NCBI GenBank assembly: GCA_009829735.1
Contig: CM020618.1
Coordinates: forward strand, 8,399,119-8,463,118
Reading direction: 5' to 3'
DNA: 64,000 bases
Source of the DNA: Pyropia yezoensis
Lineage: Eukaryota; Rhodophyta; Bangiophyceae; Bangiales; Bangiaceae
The notes beneath the pieces are model-generated. The model saw only the letters and a program-made list of their open reading frames with translations. It searched no databases and was not told where the DNA came from. The stretch's first letter is position 1. Each line of letters begins with the position of its first letter. This document shows, one piece after another, positions 20,901 to 29,829 of this stretch. The position numbers and the translations under genes are program-made.

Positions 20901-22073
20901 GGCTACGGAAGGGGGAAGGTGGTCGAGGTCAGCCTCGGCCAGTGCCTTCAATGCTTCTTGGTCCTTCGGCGGAATATCCGCCGGTAATGATGGTCGACTA
21001 GGCTTCCCGTCATCAAGTTGCTGTTGCTCGGTGGTCTCGGCGACCGCCAGCACCTCAAGTGGGTCCACTTTACCTTCCTTTTCAGGGGTAAGGATATCTC
21101 CTTCGTAGAGCTCGAAGATCCCGAGGATAGCTCCCTTCGGGAGGGTGACTGCCTTACGGCGATAGTTCGCCATCACTAGGAGGGACGACCCTCCTGATGG
21201 GAGGTCTATGAGACCGTTGGCCATGGTCAACCCATGGCGCTTGTACGTCCGAAAGTTGGACTTGACTCTGCAGATGCCTGCAAGGTCACAGTTAACCGGG
21301 AGGACTGTCTCCGACAACGGCTCAAAGCGAGTTCGCTTGGCCAACCGAAGTGTCTTCGGCTCGACACTTGCGTACACCTCAGCCACGTTAACGTGGCTCC
21401 CTTGTAGCGTCAGGTCCCTGACGATAGCCGTGTGTCCTCGCTTCGTCCCGTCGGCTTCTTGAAGCTCGACGGTCCTCCGGCCTGGCCGGATTGCATCAAC
21501 GTGAACGTTGATGAAGGTGCACCCCAGTATGCAGGGCACCGATAGGGTCTCACACACCAGGAAGTCGACTTCCGTGGTGAGTTCCCCGATGGTCACCCGC
21601 AGCGACATCGCTGCGGTCGTACGAATGAGGCGACCATTCGCGTCCTTGATGGTGGGTCCCCGAGTCACTCTGACTCGCGGAAGCCACTTGTCCGGGGGGG
21701 TATCCTTCCGGATAAGGTTGGGTCCAGCCCCTGTATCCAGTACAGGGTAGTACGATCGTGTCGACTGGGGGTCAACCCCCAGTGTGGCTGATACCTTGAA
21801 GTTCTCCAAGGTAAACAGCACGTGGCCTACACCGATATCCGGTGTAGCTCGGGCATCCTGAACAGGACCCTTGGCTGGTTCCATGTGACGGGGCTTCCCG
21901 TCCTCTCCTCCCAACCTTGGTGGTTGGTCATCAATCCCCTGACGCCGTGTCGTCGGGGCCGGAAGGTGTACCCGGGGGTTGATGCGGCGTCGGCTCAACC
22001 GCGCTCTCCGTGGGGCTTTCCCCGCGGTACTCCGGGGTGGCTTGCTTGGGTTACCCCAGCGCCCCCCGGTCAT
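17907..22073 (-). pseudogene. pol of the minus-strand Ty3 element, degenerate
   Basis: The pol ATG (22073) lies 8 nt after the gag stop in another frame, suggesting reinitiation or frameshifting. From right to left: protease ([18 protein letters not shown]), RT fingers and palm to 20343, RNase H, integrase and chromodomain ending at 17907. Lesions: TGA after GVKCRN at 20343-20345; RT active site YPDD instead of YLDD; TGA at 20030-20028, shared with the plus-strand copy; TAA near 19989; and TGG to TGA at 18836-18834 in the integrase core. The integrase region HPQTNGQVERFNRT is intact here, whereas the plus copy has a deletion. The chromodomain reads PWYVKVMWVGYDSPTWEQA. Non-functional, but informative as a reference for the plus copy. 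Confidence 0.85.
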
Positions 22074-22081
22074 CCTTCCTC

Positions 22082-24271
22082 TTACTCGTTTCCCGCCCTT
22101 GGTAGGGTGCTGTCCGCCGGGACATCCGGCTGCGGAGGTGCCTCCTCGACGGCCAGTACTCCACCTGGAGCTGGCTGCTTACCCGGTGCGGGTCCGGGTG
22201 CTCTGGCGGGATACCCCCCGGTGGATGCCTTGCGGTGCGCCGCTGCCCGCCGAGACTCCTCGGGGATGAGTGGGCAGGAAGACACCCAGTGCTGGGGATC
22301 CCCACACAACATACATCCGGACGTGCCGGTCCCTCCTTGAGTTCGCATCGGGGTAGCCCCGTAGCTGCGGTTGCCTCCCTCGGGCGCCCGAGTGCCTGCT
22401 CCCTGGTAGGCCTTGGGTCCTTGGGTCAACCGGAACATGGACTCCCCCAACCGGTTGGGTCGGCCCGCAATCTGCGGAGGTGTTTCCGTACGTACTGCCC
22501 ATGTAGGCAGGGGCTGGTGGGGGTTACCCGTAACCGGGGCATACCCCGTCGTCCGCACATACGGGACGCGCCGTCCCGCTCCCTCGTTGACCTGGAATTG
22601 GGTCCCAGCCGGGGCGATGTACGCTACCGTACCGTGCTCATCAATCACCGGCGTCGCCGGTAGCAACAGGTGGCCCTGTTGGTCAACTAGAGGTTCATCC
22701 TCGCCCGTAGGGGTATGTTCGGTCGCCACCAGTACTGGTGCGGCCTTACGTTCCACCTTCTCTTGCCTCGGTACCGGGGTAAGACTGGGCTTGCCTCCCT
22801 CACCCTTGGGCTTCGGGGCCAAGGCACACTCCGGGTGTAGAACCCGGTAGGCGTCCCCTAGGGACTTGCACATATGCATCAGTCGACTGAAGTTCGTCCG
22901 GGCCGTATTGGCTCCCCGAGCGGATATCCGCACGTAGTTGGGTACTCCTGCGAACAGGATGGCCCGTAGCTCCCCTTCTCCGAGGAGCTTCCCCAGCTCG
23001 TAGTCGAGCTCTTGGATCCGGCGTCCAAACATCTCTTCATCCTCCCAGCTCTGGGCGGTGGCAGTGCGCAGGGCCCGGTAGTGGTCCTCGCACTTGTCCT
23101 CGCTGAGGTAACTGCTCAGCAGCTCCTTGAGAATCCCACGGTAATCCATGGGGGTGGCCGCGACCCTCATTCCCGGCATCGGGGATGCCTGGCGAAGAAT
23201 GCCTCGCACCCGTTCATCAACAAAGAACGGGAGGATCTCCAGCGCCAGCCCCTCGTTAACGAGGGCCTTGTCCGCGGCTGCCTTGAAGCTAGTCAAGAAG
23301 CCGATGACTGCCAACGGACGTCCGTTGGGGCCCCCGAACATAGGGACTCCCTTCATAAGGGTCTGCATAGAGCGGATCGCTCGGTGCGACGTATTACGCA
23401 TCGATTCCGAAACGGTGGTAGATCGATCTTCCAAACGATAACGTTCGGGAGTCAGTACCGACCTGAAGACTTCGTTGACGATCTTCGTGTCAGCGTCCTG
23501 GATATCCAGTCGCTTAGCCAGTTGATGAGCAAACTCATCGGACTCCATCCGCTTCAGTAGGCTCGCAGTTACCTGCGCGGTCATAGCTTCCACCACTGAA
23601 GATGGTACTTCAGGCGTCGGCACTTCGGGAACCCGAGTTGCCTGGCCTCCTTCGTCGTGGGGATACTGTGAGAGGGTACCCCCTCCGCCAATAACCAACT
23701 CTCCACCGGCGTAAGTATCCGCCGGGTCGTGTCCGCGGAGTCCGCTTCGGGTGCTCCGAGCGTATCGCTCCGTGTGGCTCCGTTCCAACTCTGCCGACGA
23801 GTCGGATCCATTCCCCATTGTGTCCGGGGGTTGTCCAGGAGTAGCAACACCGGGGTTGACCCTGGTGGACTCCGAAAGTAGTCCGGCCGGTTCGAACCGT
23901 ACTGGTGTGGGAGGAACACGACGGGGTCCCGTCGTGTGGCGTGTTGACATCAACACTGCCATCGCGTCCTCCGTCCGCTCCTGGCGAGCGTCGAGTCCGG
24001 AAAACCGGGCCTCGATGCGGGCCAATGATGCCATCAGGGAATCCCCTGGTGAAGGAGGCGGCGGAGTGAGGTCGGTCGACGACAGTTGAGGCGGGCCCCC
24101 GCCTCCTGCCGTCCGAGCCGTGCCAAACGTCGATCCGGCACCGGAAAGCATTGGCGTCTCAACGTTGTCGATCGGGTTCCCGATCCCGGCTCCCGTAGTC
24201 ACCTCCGGAGTCGGCGTCGACGCCGATCCGTCATCTTGAACGTTCCTCGTCTCTTGGGTAGACATAGTCAC
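22082..24271 (-). CDS. Intact gag polyprotein of the minus-strand Ty3 element (729 aa)
   Basis: A complete frame from ATG 24271 to TAA 22082. Residues 1-190 are Thr/Pro/Gly-rich with a short helix carrying [19 protein letters not shown] (about 85-105). About 230-480 hold the capsid-like gag domain ([46 protein letters not shown]). About 600-730 are Pro-rich with one CX2CX4HX4C knuckle ([14 protein letters not shown]) that binds element RNA. Two ATGs lie three codons apart (MTMS); the first is assigned. It is the only intact canonical gene in the element, so it could still supply particles in trans. Confidence 0.85.
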   Translation of the reverse strand: MTMSTQETRNVQDDGSASTPTPEVTTGAGIGNPIDNVETPMLSGAGSTFGTARTAGGGGPPQLSSTDLTPPPPSPGDSLMASLARIEARFSGLDARQERTEDAMAVLMSTRHTTGPRRVPPTPVRFEPAGLLSESTRVNPGVATPGQPPDTMGNGSDSSAELERSHTERYARSTRSGLRGHDPADTYAGGELVIGGGGTLSQYPHDEGGQATRVPEVPTPEVPSSVVEAMTAQVTASLLKRMESDEFAHQLAKRLDIQDADTKIVNEVFRSVLTPERYRLEDRSTTVSESMRNTSHRAIRSMQTLMKGVPMFGGPNGRPLAVIGFLTSFKAAADKALVNEGLALEILPFFVDERVRGILRQASPMPGMRVAATPMDYRGILKELLSSYLSEDKCEDHYRALRTATAQSWEDEEMFGRRIQELDYELGKLLGEGELRAILFAGVPNYVRISARGANTARTNFSRLMHMCKSLGDAYRVLHPECALAPKPKGEGGKPSLTPVPRQEKVERKAAPVLVATEHTPTGEDEPLVDQQGHLLLPATPVIDEHGTVAYIAPAGTQFQVNEGAGRRVPYVRTTGYAPVTGNPHQPLPTWAVRTETPPQIAGRPNRLGESMFRLTQGPKAYQGAGTRAPEGGNRSYGATPMRTQGGTGTSGCMLCGDPQHWVSSCPLIPEESRRAAAHRKASTGGYPARAPGPAPGKQPAPGGVLAVEEAPPQPDVPADSTLPRAGNE

Positions 24272-24470
24272 AACCAGTCAACCGACGTAACAATCACCAC
24301 GAATAAGAGAGCGAGGGGGTAGATTGGGGAGAGTAACAGTAGATCACAGTCAAAGGTAAAAACTCAACACAATCGATCAGGTCGCAACACCACGAGTACA
24401 AGAAAAGGACCGGATCCCTATCCGTGTGCCAGGGCCGAAGACGGCGTCACCACAAGGGTGACGGAAACCC

Positions 24471-24489
24471 GTCCCCTGCTGCTCCACCA
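24471..24489 (-). other. Primer-binding site of the minus-strand Ty3 element
   Basis: Plus-strand GTCCCCTGCTGCTCCACCA, one base from the 5' LTR; the minus strand reads TGGTGGAGC... Same 19 bases as at 1127 and 6592. Confidence 0.75.
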
Positions 24490-24490
24490 A

Positions 24491-24853
24491 TGTAGCACAA
24501 TAGGGATCCGTCGCACGTCCACTCTCAGGGAACACTCACCAAGAGGGATCGGCACCAACGTCACCGGGAGGCCAAGGTTGCTGTCCTTGGAGCGCAAGCC
24601 ACGGGACCAAGATGGGAGCCCAAATGGGAGGGGTTTGTTCTTCTACCTTGGCCGGCGGTGGATTCGCCGCCGGCCCCCACGTTATAAACCCTCGGAGACA
24701 CTACTAACTACCCTCCACCCCAAGATGCAAGTCCCTCTGGTCATACGTAACTTATAGATACCGTGACCAGTACGGACTCTCAAATTGAAAGCCAAGGATT
24801 AGAAGTAGTCCCCCTAATATTAGGGTCACAATACGGACAACCATATTGCTACA
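24491..24853 (-). mobile_element. 5' LTR of the minus-strand Ty3 element
   Basis: 363 bp bounded by TGTAGC and GCTACA on the plus strand. On the minus strand a TTTATAAC box lies in the middle, a plausible core promoter for the element RNA. Confidence 0.88.
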
Positions 24854-25099
24854 GTAGTTCGAGGGTCGTCGTCGTGGCTGGGAGGCCCCGGGCTCTTTGG
24901 AAGGGAGTGGAGATGGGGGCACGTCTCCATGTGACCGGGCAGGGCGTTTCCGTGACAGCGTGAACTGTGTTGGCAGTTCGGATTGGAGCTGGTGCCGGAA
25001 AAGCATAGAAAGGTTCTACGTTTTCTCAATCTACGCTTTGTGTTCCCCCACGGCTCTCATGCAAGCAAGGAAGTCATCCTTAACGCGGAGACGTTACTC

Positions 25100-27073
25100 G
25101 GAAGACCTCTTCATGATGTCATCGGCGTCGTCGATCGTTTTAGTCATCCCCGCATCTGCGTGACTTGGAGCATTGCAGACAGTGCGCAACACGCAACAAG
25201 CAATACTGCATGCGGTAGCTATCTCAAAGTTCTTCTAACTGCCGCTCTGGCAGCGTAGCTCGCGCGGGCTCTCCCAGCGCCCCTTGAGCACGCCAATAAC
25301 ATGCTCAGCGATGACTCGCAGTCGTGACAGCTGGAAAGTAAAGTTAGCACCTTCCGTCGTCTTTGCAACCTCTTCCTTATAGGACAGGTTTGGGCGCCCC
25401 CATTCTCAAGGCGCCGTGTCAAAAGGCACCCAAGAGCGCCCTATGAGCGAGCGCCTAAGCGCGCTCTGACGCCCTGAGCGTCCTCAAGTAGCACCCTAAC
25501 AAATACGCTTGCGGCCCCCTTTCAAATAAATAATTTATCTGAATTATGACTGCTTGTGGCTCATTCACGAAGAGTCGCAAGTCATCTGAGTGCCAGTGAC
25601 TCATCGTCTCGTCGACTTGTGCTTCGGTCGCGGCGCCGCCGCATTGGTAACTCCTATACAAGCTCGTTGTAAACCACGAATCTCCGCTTGTGAAGTAGAA
25701 GAAGTGGACCCATGGAGAAAAGAAAAACGTATACGCGCCCTGTGGGCGCCCATTTTGGCTGAGCGCGGGGCGCTTGCGCGCCCTATGAGCACCTTAAAGG
25801 CGCCCAAAAATGGCTCATATAAAGCGCCCGGGGCGACCGATCCAATTCTTCCCACTTGTACGGGCACACAACTCGCGCCGTCTGTTGCGTGCCCCCGTCT
25901 CCCAACAGATACTCAAGAATCTAAAAATGGGATTGCGGGTGCCGTTTTCAGTCCGCGTAGCGCTGCAGGAGGGCGTCCCCTGCCGCTCTGGTGAAGCACA
26001 GCTTTGTAGAAGTAGTATTGCGCTCGTGGTCGGTAGCGACAAGAAGGTGCATACTATACTCGTCGTGCTCATCCCAAATTGTCCAAGGCCGGAAGCTAGG
26101 CGCGTACGCCAACGGGATTGTGGTTTCATCCACTGACCTGATGGATCCACGGGATCCAAAGGTGGGTCAAGCGTAGTACGCGAGTTCTTGTCGCCTCTTG
26201 GCGTCCGGCCAACAAATGCGTGTCTCCGAAAGGCGCCCTTCGTTGTGATCGAACGTTTTTGTGAATTGACAACCGCCCCTCGGCTGATGCCAAAAAAACA
26301 TATTCGCAAAACATACGACAGCTGCAAGAAAGCGAAAAAAGCGCACACCTCCCAGCCAGCCAGTAGCACCTTAACAGTCACTAGCACCCAGAAGGCAGAC
26401 GAGAGGTCTCCCTCAAAAAAAAGAAGTATTGCAGTTCTCCCAATTTTTTCCCATGTGGACAAGAGCAAGAGCAAACTGTGTTTGACCAATGATATGACTC
26501 AGATACTGCCTCTCTGGCCAATGACTACTCTGTATGAGGGTCCGTTGTTGTACGAACAGTGTGATCGGGGGCTCTCTCGGGATTTCTGACCACTTCGAGG
26601 GCAGAACAAGCACCGGCTGAGCGCGTCGGACTGTTCTTGACAGAGATGACCTGGGATAAGTGTCCAACTGGCGAGATCCGATGAAGAATCAAGAGTGTTT
26701 TGACCAACCAGCGTTCGTTGCGAGAGCAGTTGTGGCCATAGCCAATCATCAGGTTCTTCCGACAGACGTGTTGCAGCACGCCATTGGACAGCCCTCTGCT
26801 GCGAGCATGCGATTGGCCCTTGCTCTTGTACACTTGCTCTTGCTCTTGTCCACATGGGACAAAATTCGGATAACTGCAATACTGAACCAGAAATCCCAAC
26901 TCACCTGCACTGTTGCCATCATGGCCAAGCCTGAAGAGGGCAACCTTATGCCGAATCTCTTGCGGAACGCAAGGGCGTCGTTGGCGACGGGCAGTAAGCG
27001 CGGTCTCCTGAGCCGACAAAAGTTGGGTGAGATGTGCATATGTCGAGCGGCCCATTCTTGAGAACACCCGCAA
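25100..27073 (-). pseudogene. PIF/Harbinger transposase relic C, split by a MITE-like insert
   Basis: Reading leftwards from 27073: an N-terminal block (FSRMGRSTYAHLTQLL, then a helical region ending DGNSAGELGFL); an insert at 26883-26425; FDHNEGRLSETRICWPDAK then RRQELAYYA; the first catalytic block SIRSVDETTIPLAYAPS (about 26130); a C-terminal block with FTFQLSRLRVIAEHVIGVL followed by KGRWESPRELR (about 25320-25260), the family's third acidic residue region; and a final helix KNFEIATACSIACCVLRTVC. These are the PIF/HARBI1 blocks in the right order, in different frames with stops. VDET replaces the usual GxxDGT. The terminal repeats were not found. Confidence 0.65.
26425..26883. mobile_element. 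459-bp MITE-like element with 50-bp terminal inverted repeats
   Basis: The 50 bases at 26425-26474 and the reverse complement of 26834-26883 match at 47 positions (shared core CCCATGTGGACAAGAGCAAG). The arms begin AGTATTGCAGTT. A TA dinucleotide sits at each end just inside the AG/CT, so a TA target is possible (mariner-like), but I cannot settle the exact ends. The interior has no ORF of note. It sits within the N-terminal coding part of a PIF/Harbinger relic, so it is a later nested insertion. A non-autonomous DNA transposon is the simplest reading. Confidence 0.65.
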
Positions 27074-29829
27074 CCGGTGCTTGGAAAGCTCTTGAAATGT
27101 GTGCCAGCCCCACTGCCTGCTCTTGGGGATGCTGCTGCGACTTATGGACAGGTACCAGTTCTCCAGTTAGGTACGGAGGGTTTGTCGAGGGCAAAGAAGA
27201 ATCAGAACAGACAGCGAGATACCCCGGAGGCCACACATATCCAGGCTCTCTCCAGGAATAACGCCTCCAAGATCTAAGCACACGAGTGCAGTCAGGCTCT
27301 GCACATGCCGCATCGCGCGGCACGAGGCAGTCTCCCGACAGGAACACCTCTCCAAGGCGACGGGGCGGGTTGGCGGTTATGCGCTTGGAGAAGTGTGGTG
27401 CGGGCAGGCCGTGCTAAGTGCGCGGACGCGCGTGCGACAGATGCCCGCGTCATGAAACAACTCAAGCACACGAGTACTCACAGAGTTCTCATTGGAAAGG
27501 AAGTTGTTCCACAGAGGACGACTCACAGTTGTAGCCAGCTTGAGCCGGGACTAAGCTGGAACTCAGGATTCGTCTTAGATTCCAAGTACGACTTCAGTCT
27601 AGTTACATGTTGTCCTTGTCAGGCTCACTTCCGAATTTTGTATTCGAACCAAGGTGCGCGTTGTGCTTCCGTCGACGCCTGAACTGCCCGACTCGCGAAG
27701 ACGCAATCTCACCTTGCCCCTCCCCCCCCCCGTGTCATCGACCGAGGTGCTTGGCGCGTCGGTGCCGGCGAATGTGCACGGAACGGTCATCGCGGGCGCC
27801 TCCGCCGCCCCTACCGCCGCCCCTGCCGCCGCGGCGGCCCCCGCGTCCTCTACCTACGGCAAGGGCGTCGAGACGTGCACCTTCGCGCTCGTCAACGGCG
27901 CTCGACACAACCGCCGCGGAAGTTATCTGGCCCGCGGGCGCGCCCGTCCTCGACGTTGGCGTCCGCCGGAATGTGGTCGTTCGTGGCGTCGGCCGAGGCG
28001 GGGAGGTCGTGTCGGGCTGGGTCGGCCGCGGCGGCGCCGGCGGAGGCCGTTCCCCTACCGCCGCCGCCGCCCCCGCCACTGGCTGCCCTCCGCCGGTGGT
28101 GAGGGACGACTCGGTTGTGGCCGCCGCCGCGTGGCTGCTGGCGACGCAGGTGGCGGCGGGGAGAAGGGGTGGTGAAAGGTGCGCCGCGGGAGTTGGTGCA
28201 CTCACGGGACCTGCGGAGGGACGTCTCCGCAGCCCGGTTGGGCGTGCGCTGAGCACCACGCTGCCGGTGGGAAAGCGGAGACGTGGCGGGAAGGGAGGGG
28301 GGGCGAGGAACCCTGACCAGTCGCACGATGAATCGCGTCGGCCGCCCCTGATCCGCCCCACCATCTGGGGCCTCCCAATCGCCTTCACCTCCGTTGTGCC
28401 GTCAAGAGTGCCCCCCCCCACACCCCGGGCAATGTGTCACGGGGGGGAGAGGGGGATTGGCTCGGGGGGGCGGAAGGGTGAGAGGAGATGGCCTTCCCCC
28501 TCGACGCGGTGGTGGGCCGTCGTCTTGGAGACAGTGGAGCAAAAAGTCTCTCAGGAAAGGGTTCCGGGTGCGGCGCTACCGCCTGGACTCAGCTGGTCAT
28601 CGTCCGTTCCCCCCTCGAGCAGAAAGGGGGGGGGTAGAGAGGGAAGGCGTCGGTTTGTTCGGCGCAGGCGCTGCCTACTATGACACTGTTTTAGACGGTG
28701 GGGCAAACGCAGTAGAGCGTTATGACCCACGGAGGTGCCAATCCCTGGGGCGCTTGGATACGCCCTCTGGCGAGAGGTCTCCCCCTCCGCCCTTACACCT
28801 CTATAAGGAACGCTGCCCGCGCGACTCATTGCCACGGGTGAGTAGGGAGCCGCTGCAGTGGGTGACGCGGGGAGAACCATCGCCCCCCCCATGATGAGAG
28901 CAGCAGGAGGTAGAGGCGGGGGGTACGGTGGCCAACACCAGAGCACGGGGAGCTGGGCAGCCTCGTGGGGGAATAAGCGCGCTCTGCCATGCTGAGGCTG
29001 GTCCGCGCCCAGCGATAATGCGAACGAAGCGGTCCGGTGCGGGGGACCAAGGCCGCGGGGCATCATCGTGTCGAAGGAAAGAAACCAGACGAGGGTCGCA
29101 ACTCAATTCAATGGACGGCTCTTGTTCACAGCGGCTGGACATTTGCGCGGGCTTGTCGCAGGCGGATTGTCAGTTGGCAGACAACTCGGTGGATTTACAG
29201 ACCCCGATGTCTGTCTCAGACTCAGGATCTGGAAGGCCTCCTGGAGGTGTCCCAGACTCAAGCCTATCTTGAGTCAGAAGGTGGCTTCCAAGCCTTCCCT
29301 CATATGAAATGGGATTTAAGTCGGGCCCGTAAGCCAGGAAATCGTGAATCGTGCTCAGAGGCCCCCCTTTATTGGACCGGCGCTCCCATGCCCCGCGAGC
29401 AGTGTCGAGCATGTCGAGCAGTGCCGAGCAGTGTCGAGTCGGCGAATTTGTGGAACCCCCTAGTGCTTCAAGGCAGCGCACAGAACGGGCACGCGCACGG
29501 GTCGGCGGCGAGGCTTGGGAGGTATCCGTCTGGCGGGTAATTCTGACTAGCGCCCTCGTTCGGCCCCACAAAGACGGCTATGACGCACCTTTTTTAATGA
29601 AACTGTGTATGTATGTTCTCAGGACGGTCTGTCGTACCCCTTCTCCGCTTCAAGAACGCATGTATTCTTGTGTTGCTTCTCTTTGTTTGACAAGAAAAGA
29701 GGTGCGGGTAGATCTGACAAGTGGCCATTGTGTATGAACGCAGGGCCTAAAAAGAACGAATCTTCCGGCGAAGGAATTGATCCGCTTGGCTGGTATTCTC
29801 TAAGCTCCCATCGATCCACGTGCTACGCC
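27074..29829. other. Unassigned 2.7 kb, GC-rich core with competing ORFs
   Basis: Nothing certain. 27700-28700 is very GC-rich and open on both strands: plus 27607-28683 (with ALDTTAAEVIWPAGAPVLDVG) and minus 28421-27735 (ending in an RGG-rich tail). Neither has a recognised domain. Since copia pol follows at 29830, this could be its gag/protease region or 5' flank. A cluster of short GAGCAGTGTC-like repeats lies at 29396-29441. No RNA gene seen. Confidence 0.3.

Larger units (their letters stand above)
14103..24853 (-). mobile_element. Full-length Ty3 chromovirus with extra antisense ORF, minus strand (10.75 kb)
   Basis: Two 363-bp LTRs (24491-24853 and 14103-14465) enclose a primer site, an intact gag, a pol with several lesions, a 3.4-kb region between pol and the 3' LTR that contains a plus-strand ORF, and a polypurine tract beside the 3' LTR. 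By eye the LTRs differ at about 15 positions (about 4%), so the insertion is not recent. Flanking bases do not match (GGAAG left, GTAGT right), so no target duplication is visible. The element runs tail-to-tail against the truncated plus-strand relative at its left. Confidence 0.88.
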
